Assembly (NCBI GenBank): GCA_910587665.1
Contig: CAJUMZ010000001.1
Coordinates: forward strand, 1 to 64,000
DNA: 64,000 nt
Reading direction: 5' to 3'
Source of the DNA: an uncultured Muribaculum sp.
GTDB lineage: Bacteria > Bacteroidota > Bacteroidia > Bacteroidales > Muribaculaceae
The translations under genes and the position numbers were made by a program. This document shows, piece by piece, positions 41,749 to 50,951 of this stretch. How positions within the stretch are numbered: position 1 is the stretch's first letter; each line of letters begins with the position of its first letter. The notes under the pieces are model-generated. The model saw nothing but the letters and a program-made list of their open reading frames with translations. It was not told where the DNA came from and made no database searches.

Positions 41749-43119
41749 TTATTCATTGATTACCGCACGGATGTTGTCAATCTTGATGACAGGCTGACAT
41801 TCCTTACCGTTGACACCACCGCTTACGACAAACATTGTAAGGCTGGCGAAATCCTCAGGCTTGCTCGGAGCCTTGCCTGCGCCGGTACCCTTTGCGGTAT
41901 AGCGGAACTGAGATATCGGGAGAGTCACTGTAATCCACTTGCCGTCGGTGTGGTATTCACCCTTGTCGGCATTCTGCCAGGGACGATAGAGATAACGGCC
42001 CCAGTCGGTCCAGTCAGCCTCGCGATCCTTGAAGTCATCACCGACCTCACCGTTGAACGCCCAAGCCTGAGCACCGGGAAGAGGATCAGATATTCCGGTA
42101 ATAGGATTAGAAGAAAGCGACAACTGGGTCAATCCCTGGAAACATACCTGCATAGCACCTGCCGCCCATGGATTGGAAGATGGTATACACATCTCAAACT
42201 TCAAAGCCATCTTCTCGCTCTTTGAGAAGTCAACCACATTGTAAAGAGCGGCACCCTGTCCGGAAGTCACGTTCTGCGGGGTGTCCCAAGAACCTGCCCA
42301 ATACTCAAACGAGAATTTCGAGTCAGCCCATCCGCCATCTTCCGACATGATGGCATCACCGTCGCCAAGCTGCATATAGTTGCCGGCAAATGACCAATCA
42401 TCGGTAACAATTGCCTGAGCATGCCAACCCTGCTGCTGAAGCCCGTCGTCGAAGTTGAAGAGCGTGCCACGGGTGTCAAGATAGTGGAACTTTGAAGAAC
42501 CTGTACCGTAACGGGTATAGATTTCGATCTCGCCCTCCTCGGTAGCACCTTCGGGCACCACGAAAGTAACGGCAGTCTGCTCTATCGACTTGATGTCGGT
42601 CACGGCAATGTCGCCGGGGAAGGTAATGGTAAGAGGCTTGTTGGGATCATCCACGAAATAGTTGCCGTGGATAGTGACCTCGTCGCCGGGTTTCGCATAC
42701 TCAAACGACATAGAGAGCAGCGACGGTCCGGGGACAAGCACGCGGAAGTCATACTCGGTCTTCACGCCATCCTTGTTGATCATATAGATCTTGTTGGTCT
42801 CCACCTCGGGGATACCGCGGGGGATGTTGACAAGCAGGGTGTGCTCGGTGATATAGCTTGTATTGAGCACAGCCTTCTGATCGTTGAAATACATCTCTCG
42901 GATCGAAGTGAGGTTGTCACCCACGAGGCAGATAAGATTGTCGACATACGCCTCGGTCACAAGCGAATCGGTAGCGGCAGTCATGCGTACATAGTGCACG
43001 GATGGAGTGCCGTCGGTGAGCTCAAACTTATCGGGCTCGTCATCACACGACGCCATTGAGACGCCCATTGCAACGGCAACGACCGGAAGAAGCCATTTTG
43101 TATATTTGAATTTATTCAT
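41749..43119 (-). CDS. Surface glycan-binding lipoprotein (SGBP-B type)
   Basis: 456 residues. Lipobox MASC (Cys about 25) then DDEPDKF. Two IPT/TIG domains (about 40-220) precede a C-terminal beta-sandwich (about 225-456) beginning LFNFDDGLQQQGWHAQ and rich in exposed aromatic residues (FEYWAGSWDTPQN, WTDWGRYLYRPW). This is the layout of SGBP-B proteins that bind polysaccharide beside SusD. It directly follows susD by 22 bp and is predicted to bind mannan. Confidence 0.85.
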   Translation of the reverse strand: MNKFKYTKWLLPVVAVAMGVSMASCDDEPDKFELTDGTPSVHYVRMTAATDSLVTEAYVDNLICLVGDNLTSIREMYFNDQKAVLNTSYITEHTLLVNIPRGIPEVETNKIYMINKDGVKTEYDFRVLVPGPSLLSMSFEYAKPGDEVTIHGNYFVDDPNKPLTITFPGDIAVTDIKSIEQTAVTFVVPEGATEEGEIEIYTRYGTGSSKFHYLDTRGTLFNFDDGLQQQGWHAQAIVTDDWSFAGNYMQLGDGDAIMSEDGGWADSKFSFEYWAGSWDTPQNVTSGQGAALYNVVDFSKSEKMALKFEMCIPSSNPWAAGAMQVCFQGLTQLSLSSNPITGISDPLPGAQAWAFNGEVGDDFKDREADWTDWGRYLYRPWQNADKGEYHTDGKWITVTLPISQFRYTAKGTGAGKAPSKPEDFASLTMFVVSGGVNGKECQPVIKIDNIRAVINE

Positions 43120-43141
43120 TGTATAGTCTGAATTTTAGCTA

Positions 43142-44902
43142 TTAGTAAGAATATTCCGTGCGTACATCGCAAGAGATGGGATCCTTCAGGAGGTTGGGGT
43201 TATAAACCACATCTTCCGAGGGGAACGGCAAGGTAAAGCTATCTTTGGTCACGTTGGGGGCGGCTGTCTTGGTGTCATAGCCTGCCTCACCCGCGTTATC
43301 CTTCTTTGCTGCCTCGGCGATATCCCATTTTCCGCTTTCGTAATAATACTTGTAAAGGCTGTTCACATTCCAGTAAGAGTTACGGCGCTGGGAAGTAAGC
43401 TCCTTGATAGCGCGCTGCGGATTGTAGTAAGAGAGACGCACATAGTCATACCAGCGGTCGCCCTCGCCTGCAAGCTCGAGGCGGCGTTCTTTCCACACCT
43501 CATCCCATGTAACCACGGAGGGCTTGTCGTAGTAGGTGGGGATAGCGCGGTGGCGCACCTGATAGAAGGCGTCGATAGCCGATGCGTCGGAGGTCGAGCC
43601 TGTGCCGCCCATCATAGCCTCGGTGTAGATCAGATACACGTCGGAAAGACGGAGGATGTGAGTGGCAAGTGCGCTGTACATGTTGCCGGAAGCTACGCCG
43701 GTTGCCTGCACGTGGTCATAGTTGTTGCCGTAGAGGTTTTTCACGTTGTAGGCTCCGGTAGGTGACTGCCATTCGCCGGGACCACCCTTGCCATACTCGC
43801 CGTCGTAGCAGAACTGGAGCACATTGAATCCGGTAAAGCCGTCTTTATCTTTCTTGTCCTGCCAGAAATACTCATACTTGTCGCCCGGAAGCATCATGGT
43901 AGCCTTGCGGCGGGTGTCGACATCAGTGCGGGAAGAGGGATCCTCGAGCACGTCGATACCGAAGGCATCCTGAAGGTCAACCGACGGACCGCCGTAACCG
44001 CCCCAGCAATCTCCCCACTCGTCAAAACCGACGGGAGCAAGGTCGCTCTGGAGAGTGTTCTGCTGAGTCCAGGGGTCACGACCTGCCTGCCAACGCCATG
44101 CAATGAGCGATTCCTCATTTATATTGTTGGCAAGACGGAATATGTCAGAATAGTTTTCAAGCAATTTTCTGCCTGAATTGTCGATCACGTCTTTAGCATA
44201 TGCAGCCGCCTTTTTTAGATCCTCAGTGTTAAGAGAGCCTGAAAGTCCGGCGCGGGTAAGGTAAACCTTTGCGAGAAGACCCTCGGCGCAATAATAGTCG
44301 ATACGACCGGGTGCCGATGCAGTCGGGGGAAGAAGCTCCATAGCCTTTTCAAGGGTCATAACCACATATTCATATACATCTTCGCGACGGATCTTGAACT
44401 TGGAGTTGTAAGCACCGTTGAGCTCATCGGAGATATTATGTATGATGGGCACGTCGCCGAAAGAACGCACAAGGTAGAAGTAAGCGAGAGCCTTGAAAAC
44501 AAGAGCCTCACCCATACAAGCCTCACGGGCTTCCTTGGAAGCGGGAGATGCCTGAAGATTGTTGTAAACGGTCGAACAATGGGAAATCACAGCCCAAAGA
44601 GAATAAGACATGTTGACAAGATCCTGGTCGGTACCGTTGATTGTAAATGTCAGGTAAGGCGATGAACCCCAATACATGTTGCCGGAAAGCACTTCGCCAA
44701 CTTTGATGAATCCGCGCTGGAAATCATACCAGGGGGAGTTGTATAGGTAGTTGACACCCTGGTAGCACTGCTCGTCGGTCTGATAGAAGTTGCCGGCGTT
44801 GTAGTTGTCCTCAGCAGGGCGGTCAAGGAAGTCGTTGCATGACGACATCCCGACACCGAGAGCGGCAACCACGGCTAAATATTTGATATTTTTGATTTTC
44901 AT
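43142..44902 (-). CDS. SusD/RagB-family nutrient-binding lipoprotein
   Basis: 586 residues. Lipobox MSSC (Cys about 22) followed by the typical SusD opening NDFLDRPAEDNYNAGNFYQTDEQCYQGVNYLY. The TPR-like helical core includes CMGEALVFKALAYFYLVRSFGDVPI and VYLTRAGLSG, and the C-terminal WDEVWKERRLELAGEGDRWYDYVRL is diagnostic. It forms the lid on the SusC transporter encoded upstream and binds the oligosaccharides being imported. Confidence 0.96.
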   Translation of the reverse strand: MKIKNIKYLAVVAALGVGMSSCNDFLDRPAEDNYNAGNFYQTDEQCYQGVNYLYNSPWYDFQRGFIKVGEVLSGNMYWGSSPYLTFTINGTDQDLVNMSYSLWAVISHCSTVYNNLQASPASKEAREACMGEALVFKALAYFYLVRSFGDVPIIHNISDELNGAYNSKFKIRREDVYEYVVMTLEKAMELLPPTASAPGRIDYYCAEGLLAKVYLTRAGLSGSLNTEDLKKAAAYAKDVIDNSGRKLLENYSDIFRLANNINEESLIAWRWQAGRDPWTQQNTLQSDLAPVGFDEWGDCWGGYGGPSVDLQDAFGIDVLEDPSSRTDVDTRRKATMMLPGDKYEYFWQDKKDKDGFTGFNVLQFCYDGEYGKGGPGEWQSPTGAYNVKNLYGNNYDHVQATGVASGNMYSALATHILRLSDVYLIYTEAMMGGTGSTSDASAIDAFYQVRHRAIPTYYDKPSVVTWDEVWKERRLELAGEGDRWYDYVRLSYYNPQRAIKELTSQRRNSYWNVNSLYKYYYESGKWDIAEAAKKDNAGEAGYDTKTAAPNVTKDSFTLPFPSEDVVYNPNLLKDPISCDVRTEYSY

Positions 44903-44927
44903 AAGTTGAATTCTGTTTTAAATAATA

Positions 44928-47900
44928 TTAGAACGAAATGTTTAGACCAAATGAATAGGTGGTCGGTGACGGATAACGACCGAAATCAAGACCATATACA
45001 AGACCTGAAGAATCCTGGGTGGAAGCACCGACTTCAGGGTCATAACCTTTATATTTGGTAAACGTGTGCAGGTTCTGAATATTGCAGTAAACACGCAGAT
45101 TTTCAAGGTGGAGACGCTTAAGCAGCGACTTCTTGAAAGTGTATCCGAGAGTGATGTTCTTTATGCGGAGATAAGAACCGTCCTCGATATAGCGGTCGCT
45201 CATGCGGTCGTTGTCGTTCGGGTCGTTAAGACGAGCCGCCGGGGTCTTTGTCTGCCAGTTTTTCACACGGATATTGGTAATGTCGTCATACCAGTTCTGG
45301 CCTGCAGGGTAAACCTTGTTGGGGTCGATGGGCACAAGCTGAGCGCGCTCTCCGACGGAATTGAGCTGGTTGGTCCAGGTCGATTTCATGCCGGTGAGGT
45401 TGATGGCGAGATAGTTGAGCACATCGTTACCGTAAGAGCCGTTAAGGAAGATCGACAGGTCGATGTTCTTGTAACGGAAGGTGTTGGTCCATCCGAAAGT
45501 GAACTTGGGCATCGGCGAACCTATCACTGTACGGTCATTGGCGTCAATCACGCCGTCGCCGTTGACATCCTTATATTTCAGATCGCCTACCCACACGGTG
45601 TTGCTCTTGTTGAACACGCCGTCGGAGGGGAAGTGGTCGGGTGTCGGAGAGTTCATGATGTCGTCATAATCGCGATATACGCCTTCAACCACATAACCGT
45701 AGAAGTTGTACAGCGGCTGACCGATTTCCGATACGGAAACGACGTCGCTCCACTGACCGTAGCCTACGAGCTGTGCGTTTTCAGTACCTGAAAGGGCTTT
45801 AAGCTTATTGCGGTTGAACGAGATCTGGAAGCTTGACTCCCACTCAAACTCGCCTACAAAGGGGCGACCGGTCAACTCGATTTCAAGACCCTTGTTCTGG
45901 ATCTCACCGAAGTTACCCTTGGGAGCGGCAAGCGCGGAAGAGCCGTTACCCTGCGTACCCATGTAAGAGGGAAGCTGCATCGACATAAGCATGTCTTTTG
46001 ACGTCTTCAGGTAAGCGTCGACGGTAAGGTTCAAGCGGTTGTTTAGCATGTTAAGGTCGATACCGGCATTCCACTGCTCCTGAGTCTCCCACTTGATAGC
46101 GGGGTTGGCAATGTTGGCGGGGCGATAACCTGCACCGAGAGCGGAAGGCATACGGGTCATCGCCACACCCCATGCGTAACCGCCAATATTGGAGTTACCG
46201 GTCTGACCCCATCCGAGACGGAGTTTACCGTTGTCAATGACGCTGCGCACTGGCTCGAAGAATTTTTCGTTGGAGAAACGCCATGCACCGGCTACAGAGT
46301 GGAATCCGGCCCAACGGTTCTCTGGACCGAAGTTGGAGCTACCGTCATAACGATAGGTATAAGTCAAGAGATAGCGGTCATCCCAGTTAAGGGTCTCGCG
46401 GGTGAAGAATGACGCCATTGCCGAGCTACCGAAACCGGCACTGATATTATATGAATTCTTGTTACCGAGAGCGGGATTGTGCACCTCATCGGAGGGAAGA
46501 CCGGATGCAAAGATGCTTGTATAGTCGTAGCGCGACTCCCAACATTCCTGACCTACCATTGCGGTATAGTGGAACTTGTCCCATGCGGTGCCGTTGTACG
46601 ACACATAGTTTTTCAGCTGCCAGAACCAGCTTGAATTTTTCTGGATAGAGCTTTCGTTGCTGCTGCGCACCCAAGATCCGAGATCGACCATCGGTTTGTA
46701 ACGGTCACCCTTTGAAGAGCTGACATCATAACCAAATTCGGCATGCCAAACAAGATTCTTTATCGGGGTCACATCGAAGAAGATGTTACCGGTAAGTTTC
46801 TTACGGTGGAGCTTGATGTCGTCAAGCATTGCGAGCGCAATGGGGTTAGGATTGGTATATCCCTCGCGTACGATTGAAGAGAAGTTGCCGTCGATATCGT
46901 AGATGGGTATATCGGGAAGAGTGGTAAGCGAGTAATTGATGATACCCTGCTCACCGTCGGCAAGCTTGAGGCTTTCGTCGGTATCGGTATAAGTGGCGCT
47001 AAGACCGAGCTTCAACCATGACTTGAGCTGCGCGTCAAGGTTGGCGCGCACAGAGAAACGCTGGAAGTCGGAGCCGATAAGCGTACCTTCCTGATTCATA
47101 TAAGAGCCCGATACGTAATATTGTACCTTTTCAGTACCGCCCTGAGCCGATACCTGATGCTGATTCTGGAGCGCGGTGCGGAACACTGCGTCTTGCCAGT
47201 TGGTACCGACGCCAAGCACCGACGGGTCACGATACCAGTCATTGGCCTGTCCGTAACCGTTAGCCACGAAATCATTATAGTAATAAGCATATTCACGAAG
47301 ATTCATCATGTCGAGACGCTTGTTCTGGTGGTTGACAGCAATCATACCGTCGTAAGTGAACTTAGCCTCGCCCGCCTTACCACGCTTGGTGGTAATGAGC
47401 ACAACACCGTTAGAGCCCTGCGCACCATAGATGGCTGTCGCAGAGGCGTCTTTAAGAATCTCCATCGACACGATGTCGGAAGGGTTGATGGTAGAAAGCG
47501 GCGACACGGTCGACACCTTTCCGTTACCGAGGGCGTCACCGAGACCGAAGTCGGCTCCTGAGTTACCCCCCCCTTGAACGATCACGCCGTCAATGACATA
47601 CAGCGGCTCGGCATTGGCATTGATGGTAGACTGACCGCGCACGCGGATAGATGAAGACGAACCGGGGGCACCCGACGTAGACATCGCCTGCACACCTGTT
47701 GCACGACCTTGAAGCGACTGGTCAAGGTTGGTGATGATTGACCCCTTGAGGTCATCCTCACTCATTGACACGGAAGCACCGGCAAGGTCGCTCTTTTTCA
47801 TGGTACCATAACCGACCACCACGACCTCGTCGAGCGCGACGCCCGATTCTTTCAAGGTAATGGTAACATCGGTACGGCCGGCGAGCTTGACCTCCTGGGT

Positions 47901-48149
47901 CTCCATGCCTACATACGACACTACAAGCACTGCGTTAGGAGACGCCACCTTGATGGAAAAATTACCATCAAAGTCAGTCGCCGTACCTACGGAAGTCCCC
48001 TTCTCCATAATGGTTGCGCCTATGGCAGGCTCACCCGATGGCTCGAGGACGACACCCCTTACGGATGTCTGGGCAAACACTCCAATCGACACGGATATAA
48101 ACAGTGCCAAAAGGAGAGCCCTAATGTTCAAGACTTTTCTTGTCATCAT
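44928..48149 (-). CDS. SusC-family TonB-dependent outer-membrane transporter
   Basis: About 1073 residues from the ATG at 48149. A TTG two codons earlier and an ATG one codon later are alternatives. Signal peptide ends near VFAQ. A carboxypeptidase-D-like N-terminal domain (about 30-110, VRGVVLEPSGEPAIGATIMEKGTSVGTATDFDGNF) is followed by the TonB box/plug (ALDEVVVVGYGTMKKSDLAGA, SIRVRGQSTINANAEPLYVIDGVI) and a 22-strand barrel ending YSFGLNISF. It imports mannan oligosaccharides with SusD using TonB energy. It is first in the transport block, behind a -7 box. Confidence 0.97.
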   Translation of the reverse strand: MMTRKVLNIRALLLALFISVSIGVFAQTSVRGVVLEPSGEPAIGATIMEKGTSVGTATDFDGNFSIKVASPNAVLVVSYVGMETQEVKLAGRTDVTITLKESGVALDEVVVVGYGTMKKSDLAGASVSMSEDDLKGSIITNLDQSLQGRATGVQAMSTSGAPGSSSSIRVRGQSTINANAEPLYVIDGVIVQGGGNSGADFGLGDALGNGKVSTVSPLSTINPSDIVSMEILKDASATAIYGAQGSNGVVLITTKRGKAGEAKFTYDGMIAVNHQNKRLDMMNLREYAYYYNDFVANGYGQANDWYRDPSVLGVGTNWQDAVFRTALQNQHQVSAQGGTEKVQYYVSGSYMNQEGTLIGSDFQRFSVRANLDAQLKSWLKLGLSATYTDTDESLKLADGEQGIINYSLTTLPDIPIYDIDGNFSSIVREGYTNPNPIALAMLDDIKLHRKKLTGNIFFDVTPIKNLVWHAEFGYDVSSSKGDRYKPMVDLGSWVRSSNESSIQKNSSWFWQLKNYVSYNGTAWDKFHYTAMVGQECWESRYDYTSIFASGLPSDEVHNPALGNKNSYNISAGFGSSAMASFFTRETLNWDDRYLLTYTYRYDGSSNFGPENRWAGFHSVAGAWRFSNEKFFEPVRSVIDNGKLRLGWGQTGNSNIGGYAWGVAMTRMPSALGAGYRPANIANPAIKWETQEQWNAGIDLNMLNNRLNLTVDAYLKTSKDMLMSMQLPSYMGTQGNGSSALAAPKGNFGEIQNKGLEIELTGRPFVGEFEWESSFQISFNRNKLKALSGTENAQLVGYGQWSDVVSVSEIGQPLYNFYGYVVEGVYRDYDDIMNSPTPDHFPSDGVFNKSNTVWVGDLKYKDVNGDGVIDANDRTVIGSPMPKFTFGWTNTFRYKNIDLSIFLNGSYGNDVLNYLAINLTGMKSTWTNQLNSVGERAQLVPIDPNKVYPAGQNWYDDITNIRVKNWQTKTPAARLNDPNDNDRMSDRYIEDGSYLRIKNITLGYTFKKSLLKRLHLENLRVYCNIQNLHTFTKYKGYDPEVGASTQDSSGLVYGLDFGRYPSPTTYSFGLNISF

Positions 48150-48234
48150 GAGCAATTTTAAGGTAAGGTTAATGTATTTAAGTTAGTATTATTGTTTTAT
48201 AATTACTGCACGTGTTAGGTTAATACACCCGATG

Positions 48235-48242
48235 CAAAATTA
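48235..48242 (-). promoter_or_regulatory. -7 box upstream of susC
   Basis: TAATTTTG on the minus strand, about 86 bp upstream of the susC ATG, implying a leader of roughly 75-80 nt. No TTG lies at 19-21 bp, consistent with activator dependence. The gap between the CE7 gene and susC has no terminator hairpin. Confidence 0.5.
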
Positions 48243-48300
48243 GGCATATAAGAAGAGATAATATAATACAATTTTATCTCTATATAGTACTTTATTATCT

Positions 48301-49548
48301 TTAACGTCGGTTACGCAGGAAGAACTCGCGTACACGCGGATTCCAGTCGGGATAATCGACCGTGTGACCGAGGTCACGGTAGATAATAAATTCCTTAGGC
48401 GAAGTGATAAGATTGTAGCTTGAGAAATTGGTGTGAGGGGGACACACCTGATCCTGAAGCCCCACGCCCATCAATACCGGACACTTGATGCGACGTGCCA
48501 TGTTTTTCATATCGAAGTAACTGAGCATCTTATACATATCTTCATCGCTCATGCCGGCTTCCTTAGCCGCCTTCCTGACAGGCTCGGCAGGCCAGTGAAC
48601 GATATTGAAGTAATCGGGAAAATCCGACATGAAAGGAATATAGGGAGCAATCGCCGCGACGCGGTCGTCGAGCGCAGCCGCCACCAGTGTGAAAGCCCCT
48701 CCCTGACTGCCGCCTTCGGCAAAAATATTGTCACGGTCGGTCTGCGGCAGCTGATAAATAAAGTCAATTGCGCGCACGACATCCATAAATGCACCACGGT
48801 AATAATAGGTATCGGGCGAGGCGACTCCATAAGCCACCCAATCGCCATACTTATTGTATTTTTTACCATAACCCTGTCCTCTCGCAAAGGGGATGAAATG
48901 AATCCAGTCGGGAGCATCGTCGGCGCCGACACACCACGGATCGACGCCGTATCCGTTATATATAATATGTACGGGATATTTTCCCTCCTTGACAGGAATT
49001 GCGATATACCCGCTTATGGTGTCGCCACCGAGCGAACGCATCGACGCGAGATACACCCTGCGTTTTTCACCGCTAAGCGAGTCTACCTCCTGAAGGGTAT
49101 AGCGCGGGTCTACGTCGGCAAGCTCGTCAAGGGCTTTCTCCCAGAAAAGGTCAAAATCGGGCTGTGAATCGGGCAGTGACACCACATTTTCAGGCTCATA
49201 ACCGAAATTCATGTCAAGCAGCCGCTTGTCGCCGTCGTTGACGGAGAGACGGTAAAATCCGGGGAGCGTGACACGGGGATTCACCTTGAGACGGGCGGTG
49301 TCGCCTGCGGCAAGGGTCACGGAGCGTGTCTCCTCCATGACAGGCACGTAATTGTCGGTGGTAACGACAATGCGGAGATCGGCTGAAGATGCCGCTCCGG
49401 TGGAATCGCTCACCTCGACGGTCAGCGACGGGGTCTGTGGTGCGAGCCACCACCATTGACTGTCGGCAACAGCCGACGCTCTCAGGGATTGTCCTGAAAC
49501 AGAAAAAGAAAAGGTTGTGCAAAGCAATGCGACTGCCGCGGCAATCAT
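48301..49548 (-). CDS. CE7-family acetyl xylan/mannan esterase
   Basis: 415 residues from the ATG at 49548, which starts a signal peptide (MIAAAVALLCTTFSFSVSGQ). A GTG seven codons earlier is the other option. An N-terminal Ig-like region (about 20-120) precedes an alpha/beta-hydrolase domain of the AXE1/CE7 type: catalytic Ser in EGGSQGGAFTL, Asp in GVGLQDQVCPP and His in RDLGHTVDYPDW. It removes acetyl groups, probably from acetylated glucomannan oligosaccharides, to allow hydrolysis by the mannanases. Confidence 0.92.
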   Translation of the reverse strand: MIAAAVALLCTTFSFSVSGQSLRASAVADSQWWWLAPQTPSLTVEVSDSTGAASSADLRIVVTTDNYVPVMEETRSVTLAAGDTARLKVNPRVTLPGFYRLSVNDGDKRLLDMNFGYEPENVVSLPDSQPDFDLFWEKALDELADVDPRYTLQEVDSLSGEKRRVYLASMRSLGGDTISGYIAIPVKEGKYPVHIIYNGYGVDPWCVGADDAPDWIHFIPFARGQGYGKKYNKYGDWVAYGVASPDTYYYRGAFMDVVRAIDFIYQLPQTDRDNIFAEGGSQGGAFTLVAAALDDRVAAIAPYIPFMSDFPDYFNIVHWPAEPVRKAAKEAGMSDEDMYKMLSYFDMKNMARRIKCPVLMGVGLQDQVCPPHTNFSSYNLITSPKEFIIYRDLGHTVDYPDWNPRVREFFLRNRR

Positions 49549-49582
49549 GTCAGGTTTACGCAGGTACACTGTTGTCTTGTAT

Positions 49583-50881
49583 TTATTTGGTGTTTATATT
49601 ACGTGCTATTCTCGAAATTATTGCTAAAGTTTTGTTATCTTTTGCAAAAACAGAGTTAAGACCTTGCTCTTCCTGTGCCGGATCACATACATAATCGTCG
49701 CCCGGCTCCCATACTACATGAGCAGGCTCGGCATCACCGCCCCAGCCCCAGAAATTGCAACCGTCGATAAGGTCGCCGTTCTCGACAAGCGAGAACACAT
49801 ATTCGTAAAACTTGTCCCTGCCCTCGGTAGGAGTCCCCGGAGTAAACGACATCGAGTCACGCGGATAGCCGAACTCTTCCAATACAAGAGGCTTGCCGGC
49901 ACGTTTCATCATCTCCGAGTGAGGTCTGATATATTCCACTGCCTTGATGCAGGCACTGTCAACACCGGAAAGAAGAGTCTCCTTCCCTACCCAGCTCCAG
50001 TTGTAAGGCCAGAGATGCACGATACCGTAATCGATCTCCGGATAATTGTGGATCTCTTCCCACAACTCGATATCCTGCTCACACCCGTGCTTGCCCTCGC
50101 TGCCCGTGGACACGAGATGGTTGGGGTCGATCTCCTTTATAATACGCGCGGTGGTACGCACCCATTCGGCAAAGGCACGTTTCTGCAGGCTGTCGTCGGC
50201 AAATGCGCGCGGCTCATTGGCAACCTGCCATGCCATTATCGCGGGACTTTCCGCATAAGGCTTGCCGGTGACGCTGTTGACGCGCGACACAATGTTACGC
50301 ACATGGTCGTAAGACAGCTGCTTTGCCGAGTCACAGTTGACAAACTGCCTTACATAATCCATATAAGCGGGCCAGCCGTCGACACTCGGTATCGGGGCTT
50401 TACCTTTACCCGCCCACTGCAGATATGCCGAGTAGCCGCCGCTCCATTCCCAGGCATTATTGAGATAGAGCACCGCTTTCATATTGCGACGCTCAAGCTC
50501 CGACATCAGATAGTCAAGACCGGCAAGTAGCGTATCGTTGTATACACCGGGCGCAGTCTGCAACACGGGACCGATATGGGAGGCAAGACCCTCGTCACCG
50601 TCACCGCCCACGAGGATGCGCAGGTTGTTTATACCGTTTTCTTGCAGCAGGTCAAGCTCGCGGAGCAAACGCCGGCGGTCGCCGCCTCGCCCCTCGGAGG
50701 CGAGGATGGGGCCGTACCAGAAATTTGTGCCCACGAAGCGGTATGCACTGTCACCGATATAAAACCGGCCGTCGCGCACAGTAACGAAGTCGCTTTCACC
50801 GGCGGCATTTTTCTTAGCAGAAGAACATGCAGCAGCTCCTACGGCCGCGCACAAGGCTATAATCCAGAATATTTTTTTCAT
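49583..50881 (-). CDS. GH5 subfamily 7-like endo-beta-1,4-mannanase, lipoprotein
   Basis: 432 residues. Lipoprotein signal (MKKIFWIIALCAAVGAAAC, Cys19). The GH5 barrel has acid/base Glu223 (MAWQVANEPRAF) and nucleophile Glu336 (LVLEEFGYPRD), with bacterial mannanase features FVGTNFWYGPIL, LRILVGGDGDE and NNAWEWSGGYSAYLQWAG. It is likely extracellular or periplasmic and cleaves mannan backbones. It is preceded by a 15-bp tandem repeat that separates it from the esterase gene. Confidence 0.94.
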   Translation of the reverse strand: MKKIFWIIALCAAVGAAACSSAKKNAAGESDFVTVRDGRFYIGDSAYRFVGTNFWYGPILASEGRGGDRRRLLRELDLLQENGINNLRILVGGDGDEGLASHIGPVLQTAPGVYNDTLLAGLDYLMSELERRNMKAVLYLNNAWEWSGGYSAYLQWAGKGKAPIPSVDGWPAYMDYVRQFVNCDSAKQLSYDHVRNIVSRVNSVTGKPYAESPAIMAWQVANEPRAFADDSLQKRAFAEWVRTTARIIKEIDPNHLVSTGSEGKHGCEQDIELWEEIHNYPEIDYGIVHLWPYNWSWVGKETLLSGVDSACIKAVEYIRPHSEMMKRAGKPLVLEEFGYPRDSMSFTPGTPTEGRDKFYEYVFSLVENGDLIDGCNFWGWGGDAEPAHVVWEPGDDYVCDPAQEEQGLNSVFAKDNKTLAIISRIARNINTK

Positions 50882-50890
50882 ACGAATAAA

Positions 50891-50950
50891 GTTGTCGGGT
50901 TGTCAGTTGTCGGGTTGTCAGTTGTCGAGTTGTCAGTTGTCGAGTTGTCG
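50891..50950. repeat. Four tandem copies of a 15-bp repeat
   Basis: Units at 50891-50905, 50906-50920, 50921-50935 and 50936-50950. The first two are identical (GTTGTCGGGTTGTCA), the third has G to A, and the fourth has G to A plus a final G. The array fills almost the whole gap between the esterase stop (50952) and the GH5 start (50881). Each unit itself holds two GTTGTC motifs. Confidence 0.95.
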
Positions 50951-50951
50951 G

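Noticed and set aside
50891..50950. CRISPR array
   Set aside because: The 15-bp units are directly adjacent with no spacers, so this is a simple tandem repeat. No cas genes are present.
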